From contig JAMXSV010000026.1 in the NCBI GenBank assembly GCA_027559495.1, positions 1,178,001 through 1,242,000 on the forward strand: DNA of 64,000 bases, written 5' to 3'. Source of the DNA: Aurifilum marmelostoma. Lineage: Eukaryota; Ascomycota; Sordariomycetes; Diaporthales; Cryphonectriaceae. Both the position numbers and the translations under genes were made by a program. Below the pieces are notes generated by a model. That model saw only the letters and a program-made list of their open reading frames with translations. It ran no database searches and was not told the DNA's origin. Within the stretch, counting starts at the first letter, position 1; each line of letters begins with the position of its first letter. Shown here piece by piece: positions 23,056 through 34,924 of this stretch.

Positions 23056-24293
23056 GGTGGAGATGTGTTGATGTGAAGAGAGAAGGGAGAGGAGTGAGAG
23101 TGATGGTATAAAGTGATGGTGATGGTATAATTGGGGCTGTGTTGGTTGATTTAAATATCAATATTGGAGAGACGAGGACTGCTTGATGTTTGCCATCAAG
23201 AAAAGAGACACATTAAGAAGATTGATTTACTTATACGTCTAGTTATGTCGTCTCTTTCTCAACAGATGAAGACACAATTGATCCTCTTATTCACTACCCT
23301 ACTCGGCTCCAATACCCAACTATGCCGGTACTTAATTAGTCCAGTACAGCAGGCTGTCCCGGCTCCGCTGCGGTAGTGAGCGATAGGTGATCGGGCTCGA
23401 GTGCCGATCCAGAGACCGGGAGACCGGCTTGGTTTTGCCGGTCGAGGCTTTCGCCTGGAGCCGCAGCATGATCTGATCGGCTTCGTGTGGTGGACTGCTC
23501 AATGATTCGTTGGTAGTTTTGGATAATATTTTTGGGAGAATTTCGGCTTGGTGTAGTTGAGGGTACTTTTGGAAAGGCTTAAATTGTCGGTGGATGGATG
23601 CCATCACCAACAGTCTCGTGACAGGAGATTCTGGGAAGCTGTTATGACTTTGACTCCAATAAGAGACTCTGCAATTCCGGCATTCACTTCCACTCCACCA
23701 GAGACTGGACAATCTTGTCAAGATGTGTCTCTCGGATCGAGCAATAGATGGAGACGTGCAGCGACAATATCTGGGCTGATACCTGACGCAGCGCAATCTC
23801 GTTAACGGCAGACCGTCTCGAAACATGATCAGCTCTTTGTACCCAGCCAGGGCTTGCACGGCTTGTCTCAGCCGAGAAGCAGCGTGATCATCAGGTCTAC
23901 TTGTGATAGCAATGTCATTACTACTCGCTGTCGGTTGAAAGAGGAGGCTCGCCTGCGGTCTTCAGCCTATCATTCATCATCACTGCAGGCCAACATCCGG
24001 GTGAGAAGATTAGAATGTTTGATGTAGACTCTAACTCGTCTGTGACAGGTAGACAGACAGTTCTATTGTCGCCTCCTCGACGACGATCAGGTGGTTGCTG
24101 CGTCCGCAGCAACAATATCCAAAGCACAAACCCACCAACGCCGTACCGTATAAACCCAGCCATCCCAATCCGAAACCTTCTAATAAATATGCAGCCCATG
24201 ACCCCCCCCCCCCAATGTCTAGTCACCCCGCATATAATCACCCAAGCCTAAGCCATCCTCATTATATCTCTCCCACAGTGTTGACTTCTCCCA
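23056..24293. other. intergenic region OXP1 promoter / transporter 3' flank
   Basis: Bases 23056 to about 23330 are the AT-rich OXP1 promoter. The rest has only short frames. A 175-residue minus-strand frame (23859-23332) has no recognisable domain or coding bias. A C12 run sits at 24202-24213. Confidence 0.55.
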
Positions 24294-24612
24294 TCAGCGC
24301 AGGGTCACCTGGTTACCCGAGCCCCAAGAAGACCACCGCCCCTTCACCGACGCGACAAAGTCTCCTATCCTGTCCGACGGAACAGAGTAGAGGAAGAGGC
24401 CAAACAGGGCCACCAGGTAGCCAAACAGCTGCAGGGTCCCGATGGGCGTGCCCCAGATCAGGACGCCCACGACGACCAGGAGGATGCTCTTGAAGATGCC
24501 AGACAGCGTCATGACGAGGCTGCTGGTCTTTCCGATCTGTGTAGAGGGATTCTGGTCAACAAGAATAATTCCGAAAGGAAAAAATTAAAAAATTAAACAT
24601 CGCCCCCCCTCC

Positions 24613-24647
<35 letters not shown>

Positions 24648-25852
24648 ATGTCCTGATCACTTACCAAAAAGACACTGGCAACATTCAGCCCAAAAGCAAC
24701 CATGGCATTAAACAACAAGACACTAGGCCCCACCCGCACAAAGTCCGCCGCGTCAAACGTCCGCATCTCGGTCAGGTACACCGTCACCAGGTTCATGGCC
24801 CCGCAGACGGGCGCAAAGTAGTACAGGCTGACGAGCGGGTCCATGCCCTCGCCGTCGCCCGCGAGCAGCACCTGGATCATGACCAGGCGCAGGGCCTCGA
24901 AGACGAGCCCGGCCAACTGGTACCACACGCCGAGCCAGCTGATGCGGATCTCGCCGACCGAGGCGACCAGCACGCCCGCGACGATGAGGAGGATCTTGAG
25001 GAGGGCGGTCGGGGTCGGGTGGGCTACGCCCCAGAGCCAGGAGATGAAGAGGACTATGACTGGGCCGCCTGCCTGTTGATTTTTTTTGGAAAGTATGGAT
25101 CGTCAGTCTTGTGGAGTACCTCATCATCTTGGCAGGAACGAGAAAAAGAGCTGGAGGTAGAGAGGGAAGAGAGTCAATGGCTAGGGTTGTACTAACCTTG
25201 AGCATCTGTATAAAAGGCACGCTGAGATACAGATACGGAAGGTTGCTGCAGACCAGGCTCCCGCTGTAGACGATGCCGATGGGCACGACGGCGCGCATGT
25301 ATTTCTGGCTCGTCATCTGCACGCTCTTGCGGCCGTTGAGGAGCCTCGTGGTCCGGGCCAGCACCTGGGTTGCGCCTGCGGCGAATATCATGTGCCAGGC
25401 GGTGAGGAATATAGCTGCAAGTATTTTGTCAGCCTGTCAGTCTGTCTGTCTATCTCTCTGCAGAGCAAATAGTCTGATTCTGTTTCTTTTCCTTCTTTCG
25501 ACAAAAGCACGAGAGCGGACATGTCCACGGGTCGGGAAATACGCACGATATGCTGCAATACGACGAATAGAATGGTCAGTCGAGGAGAGACTCATCAAAG
25601 ACAGTGACGGGGGCCAGGAGAAAAGAAAAGAGGAGAACAAAACTCACGGAAGCCAGCAGTGTCTATTAGCCATTTGTTAAAAAGGATGGTCAGGTTCGAA
25701 AAGAAGATCCAGCAGGCGATATAGAAGGCCGGATGTGCCGTCGCCCCGCTGGTGCTGGTGATGCTGATGCCGCTGTTCTGCCTCTGCGGCAGCAGCTTCT
25801 CTGTGATGGGCAGCACCGACATCTTGGGGCTGGGAATGGCCCCGGTAGGCAT
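24294..25852 (-). CDS. triose-phosphate-translocator family (DUF250/TPT) membrane transporter
   Basis: This is a predicted Golgi/ER membrane transporter of the drug/metabolite superfamily, TPT branch, probably exchanging a phosphorylated sugar or nucleotide sugar. The substrate cannot be read from the sequence. The protein has 359 residues. Exons are 25852-25648, 25552-25547 (6 nt), 25414-25197, 25072-24665 and 24536-24294. All introns (95, 132, 124 and 128 nt) have GT..AG ends and compatible phases. About ten hydrophobic segments are visible. Family landmarks include Phe-Asn-Lys-Trp-Leu, the Phe-Leu-Thr-Ala-Trp-His block after the microexon, Tyr-Leu-Tyr-Leu-Ser-Val, Phe-Ile-Gln-Met-Leu-Lys and the final Ile-Gly-Lys-Thr-Ser segment. 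Skipping the microexon keeps the frame and removes two residues. The fourth intron carries a CA microsatellite. Confidence 0.87.
24615..24645. repeat. (CA)n microsatellite in transporter intron 4
   Basis: An uninterrupted CA dinucleotide repeat of 31 nt lies inside the intron 24664-24537 of the TPT transporter, near the donor side on the minus strand. Confidence 0.9.
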
Positions 25853-28179
25853 GTCTGGACAGGAAGAGGAGGCGCGTGTGCGTGCGTGCGTACGCGTGTG
25901 TATGGACGTATATGTAGACGCGGCGAAGCGAGCGACAGGACGAGGAATTTGTTTTTATTTCCTCTGGCAGTGATGTTCCCTACTCTAGGAATTTGTGAAT
26001 AGTATGGGCTGTTTGGTGTTTGATTTTTCTCGATTAGGTAGAGTTCAACAATGATGAAGTGATAATATTATTTCGTGGTTGGAAAGCCACCGAAAGAATG
26101 GCTGATTGGAATGTCGAGAGGGTGCCGGCAAGGGATCACCTGCACCGGCAGCAGCAGCAGGAGGAGGAGGTGGAGGAGGGGCGACTTCTTAGAAGAAGAA
26201 ATAATACAGGACAGAATTTAGATTGAGCCCTGCATCTGTCCGAGACAAGTCTTTATTCCTCAGAGTTGTGGCTGCGTAGTACACTTTGTTTCTCCTTCCG
26301 ATCGACGAGGTACCAAGATCGCAGGGTAGCAGAAACGACTGAGACAAGCTTGAAGGAATGGCAAGGGAGGCTCGGTCTTGCGCGGTAAGGTAGCGAAAGA
26401 AAACGTCACCTACGAACCAGGGAGACGAACAGGAGGAGCACGAAAAGACGGCGAGAGAGAGAGAGAGATAGAGGGAGAGAGAGGGAGAGATAAATAGCAG
26501 CAGAGACCGGAGGGGCGTGGGGGAGCTTTTACTGTCCTCGTCCTAAAAGATTACATGCCATCTTCACACTTCTACCTGAAATGGAGGACACTGCTTTGGA
26601 TTTGTAGTAATAATGCCTTTTTGGTGGCTTGAGACCATTACCAACGAGGACGAACCTAGAGTCAGAGAGGCCCGACGCTGACAGGCCCAGGCGGGCGGGC
26701 GGACACGGGAAAATACCAAAATAAGTACACAACAAAACAGCCAAGGGCTTACTCTTTGGGGGGAGGGGGGCTGCTTTTTGGTACGCTGTAGTAAGTGGCC
26801 AGTGGTGTGTGCATTGAGCTGAATCAGCCCACCAAGGGACGACGGCACAGCCCCGATTCACTTGGCAGGGACCCTCGAGAAGGCGTTGGGGGAGAGGGAA
26901 AAAGAGGAATGGGGAGGACTTCCCAGTGAGGGAGTCTGCAGGCGAGGCGGGGACCTGATCTGTCCATTCTGATATTCTATTTTCTTTTCCTTCCGTCTCG
27001 GAGAAAGAAAGAAGAAAGAGGATCTCGGATGTATCCGTTGGACGTCGAAATAAACTTCCGAGTGGAGTACAGTACTGATTTGGGGATTCGCTCCAGGGAT
27101 AAGTAATAAAATAGATTGAGTAAGGGTTGACTGCTTGCTGCAGTGTGTCCAGACAGGGGGGGGTTCTTTATTTTAATACTGTCGGACCACCCACCTTTTA
27201 GGGGACCAGCCCGGCCGGCCTGGTGGCCCTCCGGGATAGTTCTTTCTTCTTCTTCTTCTTCTTTCTTCTTCTTCTTCTTCTTCTTCTTCTTCTTCTTGTA
27301 TGCGTGGAACTTTGAATATTTATCTTGTTATTATGCTAAAAGTGATGGGAACAATGATTGGGTTCTAATCATTTACTGTTGTGTCTTTCAGTTATACATC
27401 AGGTCGAGAATTTGCTGTTCTGGGGCTATTCTCAGGTACAACACCTGGCATCTACTGTCCAAGCCCCTCGAATCAATCCATGCTTCCCGTCGGCCCCATC
27501 TTGCTCCAGGCTCCTCCAGTACGAGCAAATTAGGTTTGGGCGTCTCAACAAGAATGGCAACATAGCTTTTGCACCGGTTGAGAGAATCAAAAGAGCTTTG
27601 GCATATATCGCACCAAAAGTGAGGACTCCAGCTTCATCCTGTATAGTAGTTCATCTCAAGAAGCACTACTACTGGAAGCCCCTGAAACTCCACTCTGGTC
27701 ATTATTCCACAAGTCCGCTGGGCCTGCTTCAAAGTCCTTTGGCCTTGGGTTCTTCTATCCAGTGTGTTGCGAGTTTCGGCCACGTGCTTATCGGATATTC
27801 TTCTTCAAAATTCTGAAGGAGTCGATGTTTCTATACGCTGCATCGAGGAGAATACCTCTGTAAGCGGGACAGATGACACCATCAAACAGCTTCTCCCAAC
27901 AAGGCCGAATTGGTTCAGCAGGCTCATCTGCAGCACCTGTCCCGGGCTGGATCCTCTTATCGATATATTTGCACCCCACTTCTACCTTACCCTGCTCTAT
28001 ACACGTATAGCGCTCCTCTGTTTCTTTTCCTCCTCTTTTTTTTTTTTTTTTTTTCCTTTGTTGTAGATAGATTCATGGACATATATCTCTAGTCACACCA
28101 ATGTTCATCTGCTCGTCTCAGTCCTACATCTCGCTAAGTAGTCGACTGTGCCGTCAAATCTTCATCTCACCATCTATTA
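25853..28179. other. gene-free stretch between the transporter and the F-box-like gene
   Basis: The left part is the transporter promoter. It contains a GT-rich tract near 25875-25905, GA repeats near 26453-26490 and a long TTC repeat (27246-27297). Frames of 140-152 residues around 27143-27816 lack domains and splice support. I see no convincing gene. Confidence 0.5.
27246..27297. repeat. (TTC)n microsatellite
   Basis: A near-perfect TTC/TCT trinucleotide repeat of about 50 nt with one interruption near 27262. Confidence 0.9.
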
Positions 28180-29333
28180 ATGCGTTCTACGATGAAGCCC
28201 AACCTTGCACGGCAGCCACCACCACTCAACCCGGGCTCACCCCCCTTGTCATCTGGGTACAGCCTCACTCCAGTCACCGGCAAGACAAGACCTGTCCACG
28301 ATGATCAGCCCTCATTCCCATTCCGCTCCCTTCCGTCAGAGCTCCGATTGCGAGTCCTCCAGCACACGCACCTTGGGCCTCCAGAGTCCGGCGATTATGA
28401 CCCCCGCTTCGAACGTCTAGTGATTCGCAATGGGAAACTAGAACCAGGACTCTTCGACTTCGTATCGCAAAGATCAGTATCAGAGTGGTCCGTCCAGCCT
28501 CTAGATTACGACAGTCTCCGCAATATTGTTTGTTTCTTTTGGAGTCATCCCAGAATCTAACATCACACAATAGCTGTCGCCCTTTCATCTCTGCTCATAT
28601 GCGTCCACGTCTCACCTGTGCTCCACGGTGCCGGTGCCGCGTTCTTCCCACAGCGCTCTTTCTCGTCGACAGGCAGATGTACCGCGAAGCAGCGATGGAG
28701 GTTTTCTATCCCAGCGCCTACTTCGACTTCTATGAGGACAATTTCCGCGTCACGCTCTCCTTCCTGCGCAACCATATCCCGCGAGAAGCCCTGGCACGGA
28801 TCCGACGCATCAAGTTCACAATGACCCCAAGACAATGCGAAGGCTGGGCCGACGGTGCGCTTCCTTGTGGTTATCCGGAGGGACATCTCCGAGACATCAC
28901 AAGTGTGTATTGTGCAGGCGGTGCACATCCGGCGCTGGATTACAAGACTGACTGGCGGGCAGTCCTGGCTTTCCTTGCAGAACATGCAGATCCTCCACAT
29001 CTCGAGATTACCGTGGACACAGCTTGCTGTTCGTGGGTCTTTATGGATGGCCCTATCTCGGTAGGCCGGGACACGGATCTGATGTTTCGGTTTATTTACG
29101 ATTTCATCATCGACATTGTGACTGCCATGTGTTGCTCCTTCAAAAAGCTCGGCGCTGTCAAGCTCGATATGCGTCTATACAAGGGACTGGCCCCCTGGCT
29201 GGAAAGAGAAGTGTTAGGATCTGGCGAGGGGGAAATCCCTTCACCTGGGCGGCCTCTGTATTATTGGCATCCCCCAGAGTGGCATGACCTGGACCAAAGG
29301 CTGCAAGGATCGAATTATACTCCTGATATATAA
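28180..29333 (+). CDS. F-box-like orphan protein
   Basis: This is an uncharacterised fungal protein. Near residue 50 the sequence Phe-Arg-Ser-Leu-Pro-Ser-Glu-Leu-Arg-Leu-Arg resembles the degenerate F-box-like N-terminus common in large lineage-specific fungal families. The best model has exon 1 28180-28487 and exon 2 28574-29333, giving 355 residues. The 86-nt intron has donor GTCCGT, branch CTAAC (28557-28561) and acceptor AATAG. The acceptor and branch are convincing but the donor is weak, and other donors in the same phase exist. The exon-2 start Cys-Arg-Cys, then Thr-Ala-Leu-Phe-Leu-Val-Asp-Arg-Gln-Met-Tyr-Arg-Glu-Ala, is typical of this family. No catalytic residues are visible. It could act as an SCF adaptor, but only the fold-level resemblance supports that. 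Confidence 0.65.
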
Positions 29334-30066
29334 TCGATGGGGTATTCCCCGAGCGATCTTCGAATCCACCGGGCCCAATGGGTCGAAAGTCATTACTGCG
29401 TCCTCGGGGCTCTCAGCTGATTTGCTCATGATCGTCCAGGTTCGTCCCAGTCTGGAATTGGTGGTCGAATGGTAGCGACCGGCGGAGCTCTAGAGTACAA
29501 GAAAGGACTAGGCGAGGACGGCCTGTTTATGCTGCAATGCGCAGGGCTACGAACAGCTTGCTGAGGTCTATGACATAACGCTATGCTGATAATTTACAAT
29601 CACTTACAATTAGTATGAACATGATCTCAGCGGTACTGTTGACGTCCATCCTGCCTTTCTGAACCGCCTCCCTCATCCTTTCTCTCGGTCGGTATACTCG
29701 GAGACCTGCTTTCTTTTTAGCGGTTGCCACAGATACAAAAACATTCCACTATGCATCTCAATCGTAGACTAAATACATGCAGGTAGGTGTCAGTTAGCAG
29801 CCATGGCCAGTCCAGTCCAGTCCAACCCGTCCAGACAGGGGGCGGCACACAAGAGCGCTGCTGCGGGTGGCTGAACTGGAGCGCCTCTAAGTCGGTTTAA
29901 GGTTTATGTTCGTCCTCATCCCTTGATAAGGAGAGGGGATCTTGTTGAGGAGAGAAAATGTCATGTCAGGTCTCATTCTTTTCTCTCCCACCAAATCTAC
30001 ACATCCTCTCGTTGGAAGAAATACATCTCGGGCCTATTGCATCTTGATGCGTCCACATCAACCATC
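29334..30066. other. intergenic region before the GT17 gene
   Basis: The 733 bp hold the 3' flank of the F-box-like gene and the promoter of the glycosyltransferase gene. A short direct repeat (GTCCA words near 29810-29835) is present. No gene is seen. Confidence 0.5.
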
Positions 30067-32165
30067 ATGTCGCTGGTAAAGGCGTCTTCCAAGCGCCTCC
30101 GGGCCATGACAGGCAGGATCCCATTCAAGGCGCCTATAGCCCACAGCAGCCCAAGGGCGAAGGCCATCGTAGCAGCCCTGACACTCGTCTTCTTTTGGAT
30201 TATTGGGCCCCACACCTTTCAACGGCAGCATGGAGGGGATGGAGGCATCGTTGTTATTGATCCGACGGTCGAAGGGCTCAACGGGGCCCTCGCCGTTGAT
30301 TCTCGTCCCTCAGCAGGAGGAGGAAAAGACGAGCTGCGGAATGGATTGGTGCCATCATCATCACCACCATCATCATCATCATCAGACCCAGTGCTCAGCC
30401 CAGAGGAGGCAGAGAGTTTCTGTTTCCACTTCCACCTCGACGCTTATAATGCTTCTGCCGCAGCTGAGGGCTCCCCTGCTTCGTCTCATCATCGTGCACC
30501 ACACGGCCCTCCTCGAAAGAGGAGGATATACGATCTGCTCGTGGTGACGTCCGAAACCTCTGCAGACCTCCTCGAGTTCCGACTCGCATCCATGTATCAA
30601 CACATGGACTACTTTATCATCCTCGAGACCCCTCCTGCTTCTTCTTCTTCCTCCACAGCACACCAAGACGACTCTCCCTCCTTTGACCCTTCTTCCTCCC
30701 CTACCTCCACCTCTTCAGACCCACCAACACTCCTCGACCGCATCTGGAACAGCCGCCTCTCCTCCTACCACGCCAAGATCATCCGTCACACCCTCTCCCA
30801 GCACGCCTACGACTTCAAGGCCGGCCTCGACCACGCCGCCACCACCCGCAACGCCATCTCCACGCGCGTGATCCCCCTGCTCACGGGCGCGCAAAAGGTC
30901 CAGCTGGGCGACGTCCTGCTCATCTCCGACGTCGAGGAGCTCCTCCGCCCCATCACCACGAAGGTGCTGAGGAACTGCGACATACCGGAGCGCACGACCG
31001 TCCGCACCAGGAGGTACTGGTACAGCTACCAGTGGATGAAGATCGACGGGCTGGGGGCGACCCCCGACCCCCTCGTGGTGAGCCCCGAGGGCGCGGCGGG
31101 GGCGCTGTCTGAGCACCCTGACCCTGCCCTCCAGTCCAAGCAGAAGAAGAAGACCAGGAACAGGGACAGGAAGGGCAACGAGTGGTGGCCGCACCCGCAG
31201 GCGACCGTGTATCGCGGCGCAGACACGATCCTCCCCGACGATCTGAGGAAACAGCGCAGCCAGGACGAGTATGTGTTTGGCGATGGCGGGTGGACGTGCC
31301 ATCTCTGTTATCCGACCATCACGGAGACGCTGGTCAAGCTGGGCGAGGGGGGGCGTCATCTGGCATGACGGGCCGCGCTGGAAGGCTGCTGGGCGCGTCG
31401 TATCCAAGGTCATGAAGGGTATTGATCTGTGAGTTTGTCCTTTTTATTTGTCAAAGTCCTCCTCCCTTTTTTCTTTTTTTTTCTTTCTACTTCTATTCCA
31501 TTTCTCTCTTCTCCCTGCGAATTGTGTCTTTCTAGAGTATCCCGAATATTGTCAAACCTCTTCCCACACTCACATTCATACTTACACTTAATTATTTCTG
31601 CCATATAGCTTCGACCGCACTCACCTCGCACGCATCGAAGCCAACTCAGACCTCCCCCCTACCTACAAAACAACCCCCATCGCTACAGATGGCTCCTCGA
31701 CCGCGACCCCCTGGGCGCCAACTTTGCCGACTTCGAGCCCGCCGACCTCGACCGCTACGTTGCCCGCAAGAAGACGGTCGACGCCGAGCCGGACTTTGAG
31801 AGGACCAGCCCCGACGTCGACTACGTCCTGGAGAACACGCAGGAGGGGAGCGCTCCGCCTCCTGGTGGCCCGGGCGCGGCTGCCCCTGCTGGTCCCCGCC
31901 GGCCTGGCGGGACGGGGGCCCGCTGAACTATGTGGTGCATGATAATGTCGAGATTGGCGGCACGCCTGACCTGAGCGACGAGGACAAGGACTACCTGGCG
32001 CAGATCAGGGGCGCGGCGATGAAGTTGACGCCGGATGATATCGATTCGCTGCAGCTGAGTGAGGAGGACAAGAAGTTCCTGGAGGAGATCAAGAGTAAGG
32101 ATTCGGACCTGAGCCCGGAGGCCGTCAGGATGTTGGAGTCGCTTACGGGGGACTCGACTATGTGA
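30067..32165 (+). CDS. GT17 glycosyltransferase (bisecting-GlcNAc-transferase type), frame-disrupted
   Basis: This is a predicted type II Golgi membrane glycosyltransferase of family GT17, related to beta-1,4-mannosyl-glycoprotein N-acetylglucosaminyltransferase. An N-terminal signal anchor lies near residues 35-50 of the start chosen here. An in-frame ATG at 29923 would add 48 residues before it. The catalytic region follows, with Tyr-Asp-Leu-Leu, Leu-Leu-Glu-Phe-Arg-Leu, an acidic Ile-Ser-Asp-Val-Glu-Glu motif and Gly-Trp-Thr-Cys-His-Leu-Cys. After 31344 the frame changes. An extra base in the G7 run (31347-31353) is needed to continue to an intron (31429-31608, donor GTGAGT, acceptor TATAG). 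A missing base at the C6 run (31654-31659) is needed to reach Tyr-Arg-Trp-Leu-Leu-Asp-Arg-Asp. A third shift, perhaps at 31845-31848, reaches the last frame, which stops at 32165. It is either a pseudogene in decay or an error-bearing assembly of a working gene. Confidence 0.72.
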
Positions 32166-34910
32166 TTGGGAGTTGGGAGATGGATATCGAGAAGGTTGCT
32201 TGCTCTGTATTTTTCATCATTGGCTCAATGATATTGGCTAAAGTGTGGAAACGGAGAGCTTAGTGGTATCTAGAATAATCTTCATCATCATATGGAACAA
32301 TAGTGAATATCATCTTGTCAAGTCATCTGCTTGGAAGAGCTTCTCTCTCTGTATTTTGCTAAATAGCTTCAGAATCAATGGTCTACAATCAACAATCATG
32401 TTCATAGGATAGACTGCTCAGGTCTCGGTACACTGTCTTTGCAGCTGAAGTATTGTTCCTCCCGTGGCTACTGGAAGTTCAGCATGCAGATAATATAATT
32501 TGTTCGCTTTCATTGCCTTACATCTTTGAACTTACCCAAGTATTATGCTTCACATTGTGCAGGCCTGTATCTACTTAGATACAACCATAGATTGTTGAGG
32601 CTGACAGGCTGATGTATTACCATAGACCTCATCCGGCATCAAGTACTTACTGAGTATTCAGCTGTGGTCGAGGTAGACTTGAAGTTGGGTCTCAAGATAG
32701 AAGGCTTTGATGTCAGGGCTGTAGACAGCAGGAGTTGCTTGTAGTAATTGGGAGTTGAAAGCATACCTCAATTGTCTCACAGAGATTCTTCCAGCTCCTG
32801 TTGAGTTCTCAGCTCCTGTAAAGTCTATGACACAACTGAACTCACCAAGATGAGTAGTAGTTGGGCCACTCTCTCCTGTCCAGCGTGCTTTCAACAACAG
32901 GCCCTTCTTCTTCAGCCGCCATGTATAGTGATCCCCAGAGGGTCACATCGAGACTCGACAGGCCCAATGTTCTGATGTCCAAGGTTAGACGGCGATTTTG
33001 TTGTGTCTCTTAAGGCTTGCAGAAACGAGGAGGACATCACAAGGTTCATGATGTATGGATGTGTAGATCTTGGAACGAGATATATAAGTCGCGAGGCAGG
33101 ATCATTCTTCTGGACGATTGTGACCTGATCTGTTCTGCAGAGGTCTGCTGTGGTCAGCCAAAGGTTTCCATGCCACTAATGAATTGCAGAAACATTTCTA
33201 AGGCCCCAAGGCAAGCCAAGGGGGCAGCACTGCGTCTGATTGTAGCTGTGCTGCTGAAAGAAAACAGTCAAAGGAAAGAGATCATTTACCGTGCAAGGCA
33301 CACACAAGGCGCAGTTCGGCGGCGAGTAAAAGTCTAGAGTCGAATCTATGCATGCGAATGGTACAGACGACAACAACAACAACAAGAAGAAGAAGGGGAC
33401 AGTTCAACAAGATCTCTTGAAAAGGGCTGTCAGCAAAGACTTGGCAATAGGACCTTTGGTAACCGTATTCTGGCCTCGAAGAAGGATCGAATGAAGCGTT
33501 CGTTGCTGGATCTTTCATACTTGAACGTGACCGCAAAATAATAATCATAATCACCGCATGTATGGCCACAAAGTGTATCTCGACGAAATTCCAGAAACTC
33601 TTGTTTCACCTTGTTTCTGGATAAAAATGCAAAGGGAAGGGAACAGAAAGCCTCGTCATCCCACTCGTGTGCACCTCCGGTGGCAAAGTTTCCAGGAATC
33701 ACGATATCGCAGTCTTCTCTCTCCACCTCTCTCTTCTTCTTTCCTGCTTATCTTCTTCCTCTCTGGCCGCTCATCGCTCGTATACGAGACCTGATCCTCC
33801 ACAACAGAGGAAGAAGCAAAGCAGCCCTATCCCTCCTCCCTTCTCTTTTCGTTACTCGCCACACCCCGGTTGGTCATCTGCCTAGATTCAAAGAAGAGAA
33901 GCTCCAGGATGACACATGGGATAGCCGCCCCCTCTTCGCGGGTCAAGCCGATGAATACGAGAAAGAAAAGAAAAAGGTTTCAAGCCAGGAAGTTCGGAGG
34001 ACAAGGCGATCAGGTGATGATGACCAGCCAGCAGGCCGCCACCCTTGGCCGAAAAGCATCCCGAGGTCATTCACGTATGCACGACGGAGAAATCTAAGAG
34101 AGCGAAAAGGGAAAGGGGGGGGGGGGAGGAGGAGGAGGGCGACACAAACTTGCTCGGCCCAATCATTCTTCTCAACCACATCATTCACTCAGTCACATAC
34201 ATCTTGCACCACCCGGCATGTCGACCAGGTTCGGGTACAAGCGTTCGTACTGTATGTACTTTCCCTCTTGCTACAGCAGCGACGGGGCTGTGTATTCTCT
34301 CTCGGCGATCACTGGGGCCTAGCAAGGAGAGGATATGTAACATTGCTGTGGGCACGAGCCTAGGAGAGGGAAAAATCAGGACTGATCGTGATTCTCTTTT
34401 CCTCTTCCCTCCTCTCTCCCTCGTGCCAGCCAGCGTGGCATTTCAGACCAGGACCTGCATGAGAAGACTCACCAAAGCCGACTACCCCAGCATCCTCGTC
34501 ATGAAAAACAGGTCGGGTACGAAGTCCTAGTCATAGCAAACAGCCAACAAGCCAGCGCGCCCACGAAACGCAAACCCCTTGGGCGTGCAGTATGAGCAGC
34601 CAAGGATTCCAGAAAAAGGGGCGAGGCGAGAAGGAACCTGGGGAGGGAGGGGAACCAACCACCACCATCACCACCATCGATCTGATTCAGGCGGTGAAAC
34701 ACAGTATTCTCGTCATCGAGCTCACCACCCTGTTCTCCGCCATCAAGCCAAGCAGGATCGTGACTCGCCCGGCCGTCGCCCTCCAGGGGGGTGAGATTTT
34801 GTCCCGAAGGGTGTTTACTCCCAAGCACTCGACTGGTCAGATGATTTCCGCCCCACGATGTGGTCCCTCCTTTCTTTTCTTCTCCAAGCGCAGCAGCCTC
34901 GGTGAGTTTA

Positions 34911-34924
34911 GGGGGGGGGGGGGG
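34911..34924. repeat. G14 mononucleotide tract
   Basis: Fourteen consecutive G in non-coding DNA. Confidence 0.9.

Noticed and set aside
23332..23859. 175-residue minus-strand frame between OXP1 and the transporter
   Set aside because: It has AT-rich composition unlike the neighbours, no domain, and no splice or promoter support.
31333..31384. 52-nt intron explaining the first GT17 frame change
   Set aside because: Donor GTCAAG is non-consensus, and the intron would delete the Lys-Leu segment after the Cys-x-x-Cys motif. A one-base change at the G7 run is simpler.
33611..34363. 250-residue frame between GT17 and the Zn2Cys6 gene
   Set aside because: It is Ser/Lys/Arg low-complexity, interrupted by poly-G translation, with no family likeness.
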